From Enterococcus sp. 9D6_DIV0238 (GTDB taxonomy: Bacteria; Bacillota; Bacilli; Lactobacillales; Enterococcaceae), in contig NZ_CP147246.1 in the NCBI RefSeq assembly GCF_002174455.2, positions 1,019,501 through 1,083,500 on the forward strand: DNA of 64,000 nt, read 5' to 3'. Positions 53,108 to 62,115 of the stretch are shown piece after piece. The notes below the pieces were generated by a model. That model did not search any database and was not told the origin of the DNA. It was given only the letters and a program-made list of their open reading frames with translations. Each line of letters opens with the position of its first letter. Within the stretch, counting starts at the first letter, position 1. A program made the translations under genes and the position numbers.

Positions 53108-53788
53108 TCAATGAGATGTTTTTCGAATCAACGTATTACTGATAAATTGACTGGCAAATACTAAGACCAAAATAATCAATGTTGCTACGATCGTCACATC
53201 CGTTTGAAATCGATTGTATCCTCTAGTAATAGCTAGATTGCCCAAGCCTCCAGCTCCGATTGCACCTGCCATCGCAGTCAAACCGATCAAATTGATAATC
53301 GTTACAGAAGAAACACGAATAATACTTGGCAAGCCTTCAATGAGATACACTCTAAAAATGATCCCTAAAGGACTTGTCCCCATTGATTCAGCCGCTTCGA
53401 TAACCCCAGGGTCGACCTCAAGCAAAGCATTTTCGATTTGTCTGGCAAAAAATGGAATCACTCCTATCACCAGCGGCACTAAAGCAGCCGTTGTACCAAT
53501 CGTTGTTCCTGTTAAAAAACGAGTGATCGGCTGGATCAGTGCCAGCATAATGATAAAAGGGATGGATCTACATACATTGATAAATTTTTCTAAAATACTG
53601 TAAAGAACTGGACTTTTTAATATACCTTTTGGACCAGTTGCTACTAAAATGACCCCAAGTAGAGTCCCTAAAACTCCTGCAATTATTGCCGTCCAAAAAA
53701 CCATATATAATGTTTCTATTGTACTGCTAATAAATTCTTGCTTTAGTTCGATAACATTTGGAAAATACTGTTGGAAAAAATTCTGCAT
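53108..53788 (-). CDS. metI: methionine ABC transporter permease (MetI)
   Basis: This 226-residue membrane protein has five or six helices and the conserved ABC permease EAA loop (VDPGVIEAAESMGTSPLGII). Together with MetN and MetQ it imports methionine. The gene follows metN by 16 bases and starts behind GAAGGAG. Length is normal for MetI. Confidence 0.94.
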   Translation of the reverse strand: MQNFFQQYFPNVIELKQEFISSTIETLYMVFWTAIIAGVLGTLLGVILVATGPKGILKSPVLYSILEKFINVCRSIPFIIMLALIQPITRFLTGTTIGTTAALVPLVIGVIPFFARQIENALLEVDPGVIEAAESMGTSPLGIIFRVYLIEGLPSIIRVSSVTIINLIGLTAMAGAIGAGGLGNLAITRGYNRFQTDVTIVATLIILVLVFASQFISNTLIRKTSH

Positions 53789-53804
53789 AACTTCCGCTCC
53801 TTCA

Positions 53805-54881
53805 TTATTGCGATACCGCTGGTAATGGTATGACGTTATTTGTTGAACCTGCTTCTTTTAAAATTTTGACTTTTACTTCTTGCTCCTGTAAGAAGTTCAG
53901 AGCCTTCTCCCGCTGTGTTTCTTCTCCCGAAAGAATCACGATCAAATTGCCGATCGGAACATTTTGTAAAATCTCGACATTGCCGTAAAGAATATTTGTG
54001 ACCACATGATATTGACTGTACAGTTGTGCAATCAACGGCTCACTTGTTTGCTCTCCCACATACGAAAATTCTACCAATACTTCATTTCCACCTAAATTTG
54101 TCAAGCTAGGATGCTGAACGATCGTCTCTAATGCTTGATCGATATGAGTTGCTGTCCGAATGAAATCCTTCGTCAAGGCTTCTTTTGGCTGGCTGAATAC
54201 TGAAACAATGTCGTTTTGTTCAATGACTTGCCCAGCCTCCATCACAGCAACTTTATTACAAATTTCTTTAACAACTTGCATTTCATGTGTGATCAAAACG
54301 ATTGTCAATCCTAGTTCTTTATTCAATTTTTTTAATAGATCAAGAATTTGAATCGTGGTCTTAGGATCGAGCGCACTAGTTGCTTCATCACAAAGTAAAA
54401 TCTCAGGATCATTGGCTAATGCTCTGGCAATCGCTACCCGCTGTTTTTGACCACCAGAGAGTTGACTCGGGTAGGCGTCTTTCTTGTCTGCCAACCCAAC
54501 CAGATCCAGTAATTTTTCAATTTTTTCTTTTCGCTGCGTTTTATTTAGACCAGAATATTTCAATGAAAAATCAATGTTCCCAAAAATCGTTCGTTCCTTC
54601 ATTAAGTTAAAATGTTGGAAGATCATCCCAATTTTCTTGCGTTGTGCTCGTAATTCCTTCGGTGAAAAGGAAAGTATATTTTTTTCATTGATGATCACTT
54701 CCCCAGCCGTTGGCCGCTGCAATAGATTGATTACTCGGACCAATGTACTTTTTCCTGCGCCTGAATAACCTACGATTCCAAAAACATCCTCTTTTTCAAT
54801 AGTTAATGTGACATCTTTTACTGCCTCTATCGCTTTTTTCTTTTGATAAAACGTTACATCAATATGTTTTAATTCGATCAT
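53805..54881 (-). CDS. metN: methionine ABC transporter ATP-binding protein (MetN)
   Basis: This 358-residue ATPase has Walker [10 protein letters not shown], signature [15 protein letters not shown] and Walker [14 protein letters not shown]. The C-terminal NIL ligand-binding domain (about 265-345) allows feedback inhibition by methionine in this family. The frame is open to 54917, but CAGGAGGA and the usual [11 protein letters not shown] start favour ATG 54881. It starts directly after the first lipoprotein gene, whose stop overlaps its ribosome binding site. Confidence 0.95.
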   Translation of the reverse strand: MIELKHIDVTFYQKKKAIEAVKDVTLTIEKEDVFGIVGYSGAGKSTLVRVINLLQRPTAGEVIINEKNILSFSPKELRAQRKKIGMIFQHFNLMKERTIFGNIDFSLKYSGLNKTQRKEKIEKLLDLVGLADKKDAYPSQLSGGQKQRVAIARALANDPEILLCDEATSALDPKTTIQILDLLKKLNKELGLTIVLITHEMQVVKEICNKVAVMEAGQVIEQNDIVSVFSQPKEALTKDFIRTATHIDQALETIVQHPSLTNLGGNEVLVEFSYVGEQTSEPLIAQLYSQYHVVTNILYGNVEILQNVPIGNLIVILSGEETQREKALNFLQEQEVKVKILKEAGSTNNVIPLPAVSQ

Positions 54882-54883
54882 CT

Positions 54884-55717
54884 TTAATCCTCCTGCAATT
54901 CTTTTGGAACAAACCAATAATTTTCTTGGTTATGTTCATTTAAATAGGTTTTAAATTCTTTGGAGTGATAGGCATCAACAACTGCTTTTGCCCAATCGCT
55001 CTCTTTATTTTTTTCATCGATCGTTGCGACTAGTTCATATTCTTTTAACACATCTTCTGAAAGCAGGCTTTCTTTTGGATCAAGTTTTGCACTGTAGACG
55101 ATACTTCCTGGAATAACCGCAAAATCTAGATCTTCTAAACTTCTCGGAATTTGTGCAGAAGTCATTTCTACAAATTCTAGTTCTTTCGGATTGCTTACAA
55201 TGTCATTTTTTGTTGCTTTGACGGAATCTATACCTTCTTTCAATTCGATCCAACCTGCCTTTTGCAAAAGATTGAACGCTCGAGCTGTGTTAGATGGATC
55301 ATCTGGGATTCCAACCTTATCTTTCTTCTGAACATCCTCTAACTGACTTTTTCGACCTGGAAATAGACCTGCTGCTACTGTTGGAATCGGTGTGATGCTG
55401 ATCAGATGAGCATCCTTGTTTTCATTGAAGTTATTGAGATAAGCGGTATGCTGATCTACATTCAAATCGATCGTCCCTTCCGCCAACGCGATGTCTGCCT
55501 GAATCAATTCTGTAAACTCATTTTGCTTTATTTGATACCCTTGTTTTTCTAATATTGGTTTCACAGCTTCTAAAAATAATTCACTATATGGACCAGGTGA
55601 GGTACCCACTCTAATGATTTTATCTTTCGTTTCAGTAGAGCTACGATTGCTACTACAAGCGGAAACAGTGGTTACACCTATTAGAATCAATAGTGTCATC
55701 AACATCCTTTTTTTCAT
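54884..55717 (-). CDS. second MetQ-like substrate-binding lipoprotein
   Basis: This 277-residue NlpA-family lipoprotein has lipobox VSAC (Cys21) and the family patterns [15 protein letters not shown] and [15 protein letters not shown]. It is the first gene of the operon, directly behind the T-box leaders. It is clearly diverged from the other MetQ in the same operon, which suggests a different ligand preference (for example D-methionine, methionine sulfoxide or a methionine peptide). Start ATG behind AGGAGGAACG. Confidence 0.9.
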   Translation of the reverse strand: MKKRMLMTLLILIGVTTVSACSSNRSSTETKDKIIRVGTSPGPYSELFLEAVKPILEKQGYQIKQNEFTELIQADIALAEGTIDLNVDQHTAYLNNFNENKDAHLISITPIPTVAAGLFPGRKSQLEDVQKKDKVGIPDDPSNTARAFNLLQKAGWIELKEGIDSVKATKNDIVSNPKELEFVEMTSAQIPRSLEDLDFAVIPGSIVYSAKLDPKESLLSEDVLKEYELVATIDEKNKESDWAKAVVDAYHSKEFKTYLNEHNQENYWFVPKELQED

Positions 55718-55751
55718 TTAACGTTCCTCCTTTTACTTTTTAGCTAAAAAT

Positions 55752-56046
55752 AGAAAAAGCGTCCTCAAATGCATAAAATTATACATTTGAGGACGCTTTT
55801 GCGTGTTACCACCTCTATTTAGTATCCATTCACATAGATACCCTCATCAAGTACGTCAAAATTTTTGAGTATACTTTAGCACTATAACGGGTGCTCCCGT
55901 CGCTGTCTTATGAACTATTCACTCGAAGCGCTGCTCAATGGCCATTTTCCAGATTTCATTTATCGCTTGTTTTCAGCTACCCAAGCTCTCTGTTAGATAA
56001 AATTTCAGCTGTACTTTCCATCTCATTGCGTTGTCTATAAAATTTT
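55752..56046 (-). promoter_or_regulatory. T-box riboswitch 2 (proximal), methionine-specific
   Basis: On the minus strand the conserved T-box GAGGTGGTAACACGC (about 55801-55815) is followed by a perfect 17-bp terminator (arms 55755-55771 and 55784-55800) with a T-run. Stem I is upstream with AGAGAGCTTGGG. The specifier is AUG in GGAAAATGGCC (codon at 55943-55945), meaning tRNA-Met. The UGGU bulge fits a tRNA with an A discriminator base. It lies directly before the first lipoprotein gene. Confidence 0.85.
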
Positions 56047-56077
56047 CTTACTGATTCTGCCTTCTCCGCCAAAGAAC

Positions 56078-56353
56078 AAAAAAAGCCCTTTACCAGCCTG
56101 TGCTAGTAAAGGGCGAATAATCGCGGTACCACCTTTGTTTTAAAGTAATCTTCATTACTTTTCTTTAATCAAGTCAATCAACTTGCTGCTAGGATAACGG
56201 GTGCTGCCCGAAGCTGCTTACTTATCAACAACTTATCCTCAGAGGCCATCTTCAATCCTTCTGCATCTATCTCTTTTCACCAACCGAGACTCTCTATGAA
56301 ATGCGCCCAAATTTACTCTTCTCTTCAACGGACTGTCTATTTTCTTTTTGTTA
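56078..56353 (-). promoter_or_regulatory. T-box riboswitch 1 (distal), methionine-specific
   Basis: On the minus strand the T-box AAAGGTGGTACCGCGA (about 56121-56136) precedes the terminator GCCCTTTAC.AGC / GCTGGTAAAGGGC with TTTTTTTG (56077-56114). Stem I shows AGAGAGTCTCGGTTGGTGAAAA. The specifier is AUG in TTGAAGATGGCCTC (codon at 56247-56249), again tRNA-Met. It is the first of two tandem T-boxes in a leader of about 640 bases. Confidence 0.9.
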
Positions 56354-56359
56354 CATCGT

Positions 56360-56388
56360 ATTCTACTTGAAAAAATCTGAGCTGTCAA
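56360..56388 (-). promoter_or_regulatory. promoter of the Met transporter operon
   Basis: On the minus strand a consensus TTGACA (56383-56388), 17 bases, TAGAAT (56360-56365), just upstream of T-box 1. Confidence 0.8.
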
Positions 56389-56401
56389 ATACTTTTTTTA
56401 T

Positions 56402-56662
56402 TTACTCAGCAATTGTTTCAGTGGAACTAATTAAGTATTGTTTCAAAACATCTGGAGCCATTTCTTTACCGTATCCACATATGGGACATAACAGGTAATG
56501 ACTTGATGATGTTGTAAAAAGTGGAATCCAAAACAATGTAAATTTTCGTCCTATTTGTTTTCCCTGCATAATTACCTCGTTGTTACAATGACCACAGTCA
56601 CATTGAATGACAGTGTCCCCTAAATCTTTTTCGAATCCTCTACTACCCCAAACAATAAACAT
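56402..56662 (-). CDS. small zinc-ribbon protein
   Basis: This 86-residue protein has two CxxC-type pairs, CDCGHC (about 22-27) and CPICG (about 59-63), which would bind one zinc ion. Between them lies an aromatic-rich segment (KFTLFWIPLFTTSSSHYLL). This pattern is common in small zinc-ribbon proteins of Firmicutes, often with a single hydrophobic stretch. It starts behind AAGGAGGGG. Its 3' end meets the Met-operon promoter region. Function unknown. Confidence 0.7.
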   Translation of the reverse strand: MFIVWGSRGFEKDLGDTVIQCDCGHCNNEVIMQGKQIGRKFTLFWIPLFTTSSSHYLLCPICGYGKEMAPDVLKQYLISSTETIAE

Positions 56663-56797
56663 ATTTATTTTCCCCTCCTTATTTTAGTTTATCAATACGA
56701 ACGAACTAGTGTCAATAAATAATTTAAAATAGCCATTCATTTTTTATTATTTTACATTTCAACAAATTTATACATTTATCTACCAAGGATAAACGTA

Positions 56798-56826
56798 TTG
56801 ACAAACATTCTAATCTACGGTAATCT
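56798..56826 (+). promoter_or_regulatory. promoter of tRNA-Thr
   Basis: TTGACA (56798-56803), 17 bases, TAATCT (56821-56826), 24 bases before the tRNA 5' end. Confidence 0.7.
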
Positions 56827-56849
56827 GTTATCTGTATTCCAGTAATATT

Positions 56850-56922
56850 GCCGCCTTAGCTCAGCTGGTAGAGCACCACCATGGTAAGGTGGGGGTCGCC
56901 GGTTCAAGCCCGGCAGGTGGCT
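56850..56922 (+). tRNA. tRNA-Thr (anticodon GGU)
   Basis: The 73-base cloverleaf has acceptor stem GCCGCCT/AGGTGGC, the D arm TTAGCTCAGCTGGTAGAGCA, and anticodon stem CCACC/GGTGG around loop ATGGTAA, which gives anticodon GGT. The T arm is GCCGG TTCAAGC CCGGC. CCA is not encoded. A hairpin terminator follows at once. Confidence 0.93.
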
Positions 56923-56930
56923 TTTTTAAT

Positions 56931-56967
56931 AAGTAGTACTCTTTTTTTAGAGTGACTACTTTTTTTA
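56931..56967 (+). terminator. terminator of tRNA-Thr
   Basis: Stem AAGTAGT..TCT / AGA...ACTACTT followed by a T-run, nine bases after the tRNA end. Confidence 0.8.
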
Positions 56968-56994
56968 TTTCTATATTATGGGAGGCTGTAATCT

Positions 56995-57483
56995 ATGGAA
57001 AAGGACCTCACACTCAGTTTTTATGAAACAAGTGATCTACAATTATACAAACAGCTTTGTCAAGATATTCGTGTGATGCGATATATCACAGAAAAAGCCG
57101 AGACAGATAATGAAGCCGCAGAAAATTTTCAAAAAATCCTTGATTACAACGCTGCGCACAGTGATCACACTGGCTATTATAAAGTCTATGATCGATCCAC
57201 TTATATCGGTTTTGCTAAATTATCTTGGGATAAAGAAAAGAAAATCGAAATCGGCTATATGCTTCTGCCTGAGTATTGGGGAATGGGCTATGCGCACCAG
57301 ATCATTACCGATTTACTTACCAAAATCACGCATTCAGACAGACTTTCTAAAGCTACGGTTTATGCTATTATCGATCCAAATAATGGTGCATCAAAACACC
57401 TGCTCCAAAAACATCATTTTGACTCTGTTTGGCTGGGAATTGAAGAAGGGCTCCCTTCAGAGCATTTGATTTGGAAACCATGA
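56995..57483 (+). CDS. GNAT family N-acetyltransferase
   Basis: This 162-residue protein has the GNAT fold. The acetyl-CoA-binding motif A is seen in IGYMLLPEYWGMGYAHQIITD (about 80-101), where the pyrophosphate loop is WGMGYA. The C-terminal NGASKHLLQKHHFDSV is the usual motif B. RimJ/RimL-type relatives acetylate ribosomal or other N-termini, but the substrate cannot be read from sequence. ATG at 56995 follows GGGAGG by about ten bases. An S-T repeat follows the stop. Confidence 0.85.
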   Translation: MEKDLTLSFYETSDLQLYKQLCQDIRVMRYITEKAETDNEAAENFQKILDYNAAHSDHTGYYKVYDRSTYIGFAKLSWDKEKKIEIGYMLLPEYWGMGYAHQIITDLLTKITHSDRLSKATVYAIIDPNNGASKHLLQKHHFDSVWLGIEEGLPSEHLIWKP

Positions 57484-57493
57484 TTCCTAAATA

Positions 57494-57843
57494 AAAAAGA
57501 GGATGGAACGTAAGGATTCACCTCTGAGAAATAAGAGGGCTTTACCTCTACTTCCACCGTTTATTCGTTTTAAAAAGGGACTGGATCGTAACTCGCAGAG
57601 TTATGTTCCAGTCCCTTTAATTTTTAATAAATGGCGATACAAAAGCAGCTCCTTCTTATTGCTGTAAAACACAACGACGAATGTGCTGATGCTTTCTCGT
57701 CAAAAACACGTCGCAGATAAACAGTATTGCACAGTACCTACTTCATTTTGTTCCGATCTAATCAGCTAGCAAATCTCTCAGTATCAAAGATACTAAGGAT
57801 TGAAGGACTTATTTTTCACAGTTAAATGCTTTTGTCTAAGCCT
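57494..57843. repeat. intergenic repeat, S-T-S' between convergent genes (gene-free 363-base stretch)
   Basis: Unit S (+): GAGGATGGAACGTAAGG (57501) to CTACTTCCACCGTTTATTC (57548-57566). T hairpin: GGGACTGGATCGTAACTC / GAGTTATGTTCCAGTCCC (57577-57617). Unit S' (-), long-insert type, runs from GAGGCTTAGACAAAAGC (57828-57844) back to GCTTTTGTATCGCCATTTATT, with GTTGTGTTTTACAGCA inside. GNAT gene and rpoN each read gene-S-T. Confidence 0.78.
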
Positions 57844-57846
57844 CTT

Positions 57847-59172
57847 CTATTTATCATACCTTTTTCTCTTAGAGGAGGCAGGAATACCCAGTGCTTCGCG
57901 GTATTTAGTCACTGTTCTTCGCGATATGTCAATGTCCTGCTCTTTTAACAAGTCGACGATCTTTTGATCTGACAGTGGTTTTGCTTTATTTTCATTATCT
58001 ACAAGACGCTGTAATTGCCTTTTTACACTGCTCGTTGACGTCTCTTCTCCAGTGCTTTCATTGGCCAGACCATGAGAAAAAAAGGAACGTAATTCAAAAA
58101 CACCAAAAGAGGTTTCCAGATATTTTCCATTTACTGCACGGCTGACCGTTGATTCATGAATATCAAGAGTCTCTGCGATTTCTCTGAGCGTCATTGGCAC
58201 CAACGGGCGATCTTCATTGAAAAAGAAAGCCTGCTGACGTTCGACAATTTCTTTTCCTACTCTTAAAATCGTATCTCCCCGTTGAATAATTGTTTTTTCA
58301 AGCCATTCAAATTCATTTTTCTTTTCTTGAATGTATGCCTGGACTTCTTTATCTTCGACTGCCTGCATGCGTTCAAAATATGCCTGTTGAAACTGCAGTT
58401 TAGGTGCTCCCTTTTTATTAGAAAGTACCGTTATCTGTCTGTCCTTGGTTCTAATCGTCAAGTCAGGTCGAATATAAATTCCAGAGGTTGATTCAAAAAT
58501 ACTACCGGGTGATGGTGTCAAGGTTTGGATATAATCGAAAATTTTCTGAATATCAGACAAATCGACCTTAAATTTTTTAGCGATCGACGGCCATTTACGA
58601 TTAGCTAGTTGATCGAACTCCTCTTCGATCACAATGTATGCTAAAGATGGCGCTGCATCATCCCGTTCAATTTGCAGCATCAAACATTCTTGCAAATTTC
58701 GTGCACCAACGCCTGCTGGGTCTAATTGCTGAATCAAGGTCAAGGCATCCAACATCTCAATAGCAGTAGCTCCCGTTTGTCGTGCTGCTTCCTCTAAATC
58801 AATGGTCAAATAACCATTTAAGTCAATAAATTCCACTAAAAACAATACTAACGTTCTCAAATAAGTATCTCGATAATTCAAATGAATCTGATCGATCAGG
58901 AATTCAAAAAGAGAGGTTTGATCGTCAGGAATTTGATTTAAGTAATTATACTCTTCATTTGTATAAGTTCGACTGCCAGAGTTCGTAAAATCACTATGGC
59001 TAGTATTCGCTTGTAAATCGATCAATGGATTTTCCAGAGACTTGGTTTCTATATAAGCGTTGAGTTCTTCTGAGTTATACTGTAGGATTTGGATCGACTG
59101 CTGCAATTGTTGGGTCATAGCAAGTTTTTGGACTTGCTTTTGCTGTTGGGACAAATGCTGTTCAAATTTCAT
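57847..59172 (-). CDS. rpoN: RNA polymerase sigma-54 factor
   Basis: This 441-residue alternative sigma factor requires an AAA+ activator. The Gln-rich region I (MTQQLQQSIQILQYN), the core-binding region, the helix-turn-helix (TLREIAETLDIHESTVSRAVNGKYLE) and the C-terminal RpoN box RRTVTKYREALGIP are all present. A GGGGATGA site suits ATG 59172, although ATG 59184 is in frame. In enterococci sigma-54 mainly drives sugar PTS operons with LevR-type activators; none of these is in the window. An S-T repeat follows the stop. Confidence 0.95.
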   Translation of the reverse strand: MKFEQHLSQQQKQVQKLAMTQQLQQSIQILQYNSEELNAYIETKSLENPLIDLQANTSHSDFTNSGSRTYTNEEYNYLNQIPDDQTSLFEFLIDQIHLNYRDTYLRTLVLFLVEFIDLNGYLTIDLEEAARQTGATAIEMLDALTLIQQLDPAGVGARNLQECLMLQIERDDAAPSLAYIVIEEEFDQLANRKWPSIAKKFKVDLSDIQKIFDYIQTLTPSPGSIFESTSGIYIRPDLTIRTKDRQITVLSNKKGAPKLQFQQAYFERMQAVEDKEVQAYIQEKKNEFEWLEKTIIQRGDTILRVGKEIVERQQAFFFNEDRPLVPMTLREIAETLDIHESTVSRAVNGKYLETSFGVFELRSFFSHGLANESTGEETSTSSVKRQLQRLVDNENKAKPLSDQKIVDLLKEQDIDISRRTVTKYREALGIPASSKRKRYDK

Positions 59173-59231
59173 TAATTTCGTCATCCCCCTTGTAATTTAT
59201 TAAAATATCAGCTAAACTAATACTCGTGCTT

Positions 59232-59303
59232 GCGCCCTTAGTGTAGTGGATATCACGTAAGATTCCGGTTCTTGAGACGGGGGTTCGATTCCCTCAGGGC
59301 GCG
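59232..59303 (+). tRNA. tRNA-Arg (anticodon CCG)
   Basis: The 72-base cloverleaf has acceptor GCGCCCT/AGGGCGC with G discriminator, a short D arm (GTGTAGTGGATATCAC), and anticodon stem TAAGA/TCTTG around loop TTCCGGT, which gives anticodon CCG. The T arm is GGGGG TTCGATT CCCTC. CCA is not encoded. It reads divergently from rpoN. Confidence 0.9.
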
Positions 59304-59404
59304 TCTGCTCAACCAAGATTTTCTGCTACAAATAGCATTATAGCACAGTTTATTCTTAGATGGCGTCTCTTCTTTTCATCTTTTAGAATATGACTGTACC
59401 TAAG

Positions 59405-59431
59405 CATCATCATGAAGATGATGTTTTTTTT
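59405..59431 (+). terminator. terminator downstream of tRNA-Arg
   Basis: Stem CATCATC / GATGATG with a five-base loop followed by eight T. It lies about 100 bases after the tRNA; the bases between show no gene. Confidence 0.75.
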
Positions 59432-59572
59432 ATCCCCTATAAATAATTCTACACTATTTTTCCCATTTTTTTCTCATATTTCTGATGAATATAGCCAAAA
59501 TTTGATAAAACGTCCGTTTATTTTTATGTTATGATAAATCTTCAAAATATATTTGTTAGGGTAGGGGTTATA

Positions 59573-59779
59573 TTGGGGAGGCTTCACACACGGTTATTCG
59601 TTCTTTCTCTTTTTTTAGTGTTCACAGAATTTATTATTCAGCGTTATTTTACTCAAAGCACCATTTTTGATACAGAATCAGTGTATTTAGTGATTACCTT
59701 TATTCAAGGTGGAATTTTTTTCCACTTTCTTCTTTCATTTTTATTACTGATCTACTTAAAATTAACTTCAAAAAAATAG
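59573..59779 (+). CDS. small two-TM membrane protein
   Basis: This is a hydrophobic protein of about 68 residues with two membrane segments (LFVLSLFLVFTEFIIQ and VYLVITFIQGGIFFHFLLSF) and a Lys-rich end. The frame begins at ATG 59531, but that ATG overlaps a TATGAT -10-like element. TTG 59573 has TAGGGG five bases upstream and is my preferred start. Unknown family; small size and a non-ATG start keep the confidence low. A T hairpin follows immediately. Confidence 0.4.
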   Translation: MGRLHTRLFVLSLFLVFTEFIIQRYFTQSTIFDTESVYLVITFIQGGIFFHFLLSFLLLIYLKLTSKK

Positions 59780-59792
59780 GTGCTTTTTACCA

Positions 59793-59882
59793 AAAAAGGG
59801 CTGGGACATAACTCTACGAGTTACGACCCAGTCCTTTAAAAAATGAATAAAAGGTGGAAGCAGAAGTGTCCGACCTCGATAT
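59793..59882 (-). repeat. intergenic S-T repeat copy after the TPR gene
   Basis: On the minus strand after the stop at 59887: a truncated unit S (GGACACTTCTGCTTCCACCTTTTATTC, about 59844-59871) and then the T hairpin GGACTGGGTCGTAACTC / GAGTTATGTCCCAGCCC (59798-59837). It also works on the plus strand for the small membrane gene ending at 59779. Confidence 0.7.
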
Positions 59883-59886
59883 TTTA

Positions 59887-60852
59887 TCACTGAACCATCG
59901 TTTCTAGATCTAAACGAATTTCATGTTGTATTTTTTGAATCTTTTTGATTTCTTCTTTTTCTTCTATGTGATATTTTTGACCCATCGATTGATTGTAAGA
60001 GATGATATAGCTTATCGCCCACAATCTGGGATTTTTGATGATTTGATCTGCCAGCGGGTATAATAATGTAAAGTGCAAACGAATTTCTTCAGTGATATCT
60101 ACTAGTAAAATTGGAGCAACATTGATCAATTCTTTTTCTAAAAAGAGCAAGATTCTCTGATATGCTGCACAATCCAGTGGCGTTCCTACCGTTGCAGGAA
60201 TAACTGTATAAGTTTGATCATCTCTCCACAAAAATTTTACTTCTTCTTTGACATGCAGTTTGACAAGTTCCTCTAAAATCCATGACCGAACTAAAATATG
60301 TACCCGTCCATCAAGTAATAAGTTTTTCCCAAGCCTAATAAAATCATCCTGAGGTAAATTCAGTGATTTTTTGATTACAGACAACTGCTCATAATAATCA
60401 TATAAATTCAACTGATTTAGTTCTTTTTTTACTTCCGAGATCTTTACGGATTCAAATTGCTGATACTTCAACTCAACATGCTTAACCTTCTTTTTCAGAG
60501 AAATAAGTTTTCTCATCTCACCGCTTTGTTCCATCAAAATCCGCTCATTGATGATACTATGCGCTTGAAGGAATAGCTGATTCTTCGTCAGCACATGAAT
60601 ATAGATCTCTAGATAGTCCAGATATTCAAAATAGGACTCACGCATTTCCGAAACCACATACAAGGCTTTCTCATAGTTCTCTGTGTCCAAATACGTATTT
60701 GCCAAAACCAGATTCAAAGGGAAATCCTGTTTAATTGCATATGCTTTTTCAAAATAAGAGAGTGCTGCTTCTTTATTTCCGAGTTGGAGTGCTTCTTGCC
60801 CCATCTCAATATATCGTTCATAATTTTTTGGAAATGGAATTTTATTCGACAA
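59887..60852 (-). CDS. TPR-repeat protein of unknown function
   Basis: This soluble protein of about 321 residues has tetratricopeptide-like repeats in its first 100 residues, for example IEMGQEALQLGNKEAALSYFEKAY and LANTYLDTENYEKALYVVSEM. A helical, less regular C-terminal half follows. The frame is open to ATG 60879, but AAGGTGGTG is spaced for the TTG at 60852, giving the start MSNKIPFPKNYERY. The start is therefore uncertain by nine codons. Similar TPR proteins occur widely in lactic acid bacteria without a known role. Confidence 0.75.
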   Translation of the reverse strand: MSNKIPFPKNYERYIEMGQEALQLGNKEAALSYFEKAYAIKQDFPLNLVLANTYLDTENYEKALYVVSEMRESYFEYLDYLEIYIHVLTKNQLFLQAHSIINERILMEQSGEMRKLISLKKKVKHVELKYQQFESVKISEVKKELNQLNLYDYYEQLSVIKKSLNLPQDDFIRLGKNLLLDGRVHILVRSWILEELVKLHVKEEVKFLWRDDQTYTVIPATVGTPLDCAAYQRILLFLEKELINVAPILLVDITEEIRLHFTLLYPLADQIIKNPRLWAISYIISYNQSMGQKYHIEEKEEIKKIQKIQHEIRLDLETMVQ

Positions 60853-60991
60853 AAATAACACCACCTTCCTAGTGCTCATTCTTCATGTAGCTATTTCTTT
60901 ATGCCTAAATAATATCAAAAAATAAATACCATGTACATTTAAAACCAAATATCGTACTCTAAGACATTTATACATGAAAAAAACGGTGATT

Positions 60992-61282
60992 TTAATATAG
61001 ATTTCGGATGATGATCGCTGTTTCTGCCGTTCCTTCAGCATTCATTCGTTCAGCTTTTTCAAGCAAAGAATAGCCCACATAAAATTCCTTTGTCAATTCA
61101 TCCTGAACTTTGAATTCTACGACCTCTTCCACATGAAGTGCATTCGGCTCAACCTCTTGTACACTATCCCAGCCCGTATCGATAAATACCTTCGTATCAT
61201 CAGTGACCGTTTTATTTGATTCTAGCTCTTCCACCAGTTTTTTCAACTGTGAAAATGTCATTACTTCAACTCTATTATCCAT
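60992..61282 (-). CDS. hypothetical acidic protein
   Basis: A 96-residue soluble acidic protein beginning MDNRVEVMTFSQLKKLVEEL and including DDTKVFIDTGWDSVQEVEP. I do not recognise a family. It has a good GAGGT ribosome binding site, is rich in Glu/Val, and has no signal peptide or membrane segment. It stands alone between the TPR gene and the ABC exporter operon. The composition and clean start support a real gene. Confidence 0.7.
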   Translation of the reverse strand: MDNRVEVMTFSQLKKLVEELESNKTVTDDTKVFIDTGWDSVQEVEPNALHVEEVVEFKVQDELTKEFYVGYSLLEKAERMNAEGTAETAIIIRNLY

Positions 61283-61390
61283 TATTTTACCTCGCTTTCA
61301 ACTTTTGATTGACTATTTTTCCAAACAACTCCTGTTTTACTTCTCTCCCCCATCATAACCTAAAAACAAGTTTTATTATACTTAAAATTA

Positions 61391-61430
61391 AAAAGAAGGA
61401 AAATAAACATTTCGTTTACTTCCTTCTTTT
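61391..61430 (-). terminator. terminator of the TetR-controlled ABC operon
   Basis: Stem AAAAGAAGGAA.ATAAAC / GTTTA.TTCCTTCTTTT with a short loop, ten bases after the ATPase stop. Confidence 0.8.
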
Positions 61431-61439
61431 AAACAATCC

Positions 61440-62111
61440 TTATTCTTTTGTCAGTTCACCATCTTCAATTCGGTAAACATTGTCGCTCCATTCGATCATC
61501 CTTGGATCATGAGTCACCATGATCGTGGCTTTCTTTTTCTCATGTGCTTCTTTCGCTAGAAGTTTAACAACTTCATACGCATGTTCTGTATCCAAACTTG
61601 CAGTTGGTTCATCAGCTAAAATCAAACTAGGCTCATTGAACAGTGCTCTGGCGATCGCAACACGTTGCCGTTCCCCGCCGGATAAATCTCTAGGAAATTT
61701 TTTCATCAGATCTGCAATGTCCAGTGAGGCCAATAACTCTTCGACACGAGCTTTTTCAGGCTTTTTCTTTTCAATTTTATCTACCAGCGTAAATTGCTTT
61801 TCCACAGTCAAAAATGGAATCAAATTGGATGCTTGTAAAATAAAACCGATCTCTTCAAAGCGCAATCTAGAACGTTTCTTTTCATTTAAATGGGTAAAAT
61901 CTTTGCCATTGATTTGAATGGTTCCGGTACTTGGTGTTTGCAATCCGCCGGCAATCGTTAAAAAGGTGCTTTTACCAGAACCTGAAGGTCCAATAATGCT
62001 AACAAATTCCCCTGCCTCAACATTCAGATTGACTCCTTTTAATGCTTCTACTGCAGCATGACCTTTTCCAAAGGTTTTTCTAATATCATTCATCACTAAA
62101 ATATCAGCCAT
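61440..62111 (-). CDS. MacB/LolD-type ABC transporter ATP-binding protein
   Basis: This 223-residue ATPase has Walker A GPSGSGKST, signature [15 protein letters not shown] and Walker B LILADEPTASLD. It begins MADILVMNDIRKTFGKGHAA behind GGAGGATA and follows the permease by four bases. It drives the FtsX-type exporter. The operon is headed by TetR operators, so the pump is probably induced by its own toxic substrate. Confidence 0.92.
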   Translation of the reverse strand: MADILVMNDIRKTFGKGHAAVEALKGVNLNVEAGEFVSIIGPSGSGKSTFLTIAGGLQTPSTGTIQINGKDFTHLNEKKRSRLRFEEIGFILQASNLIPFLTVEKQFTLVDKIEKKKPEKARVEELLASLDIADLMKKFPRDLSGGERQRVAIARALFNEPSLILADEPTASLDTEHAYEVVKLLAKEAHEKKKATIMVTHDPRMIEWSDNVYRIEDGELTKE

Positions 62112-62115
62112 TTTT

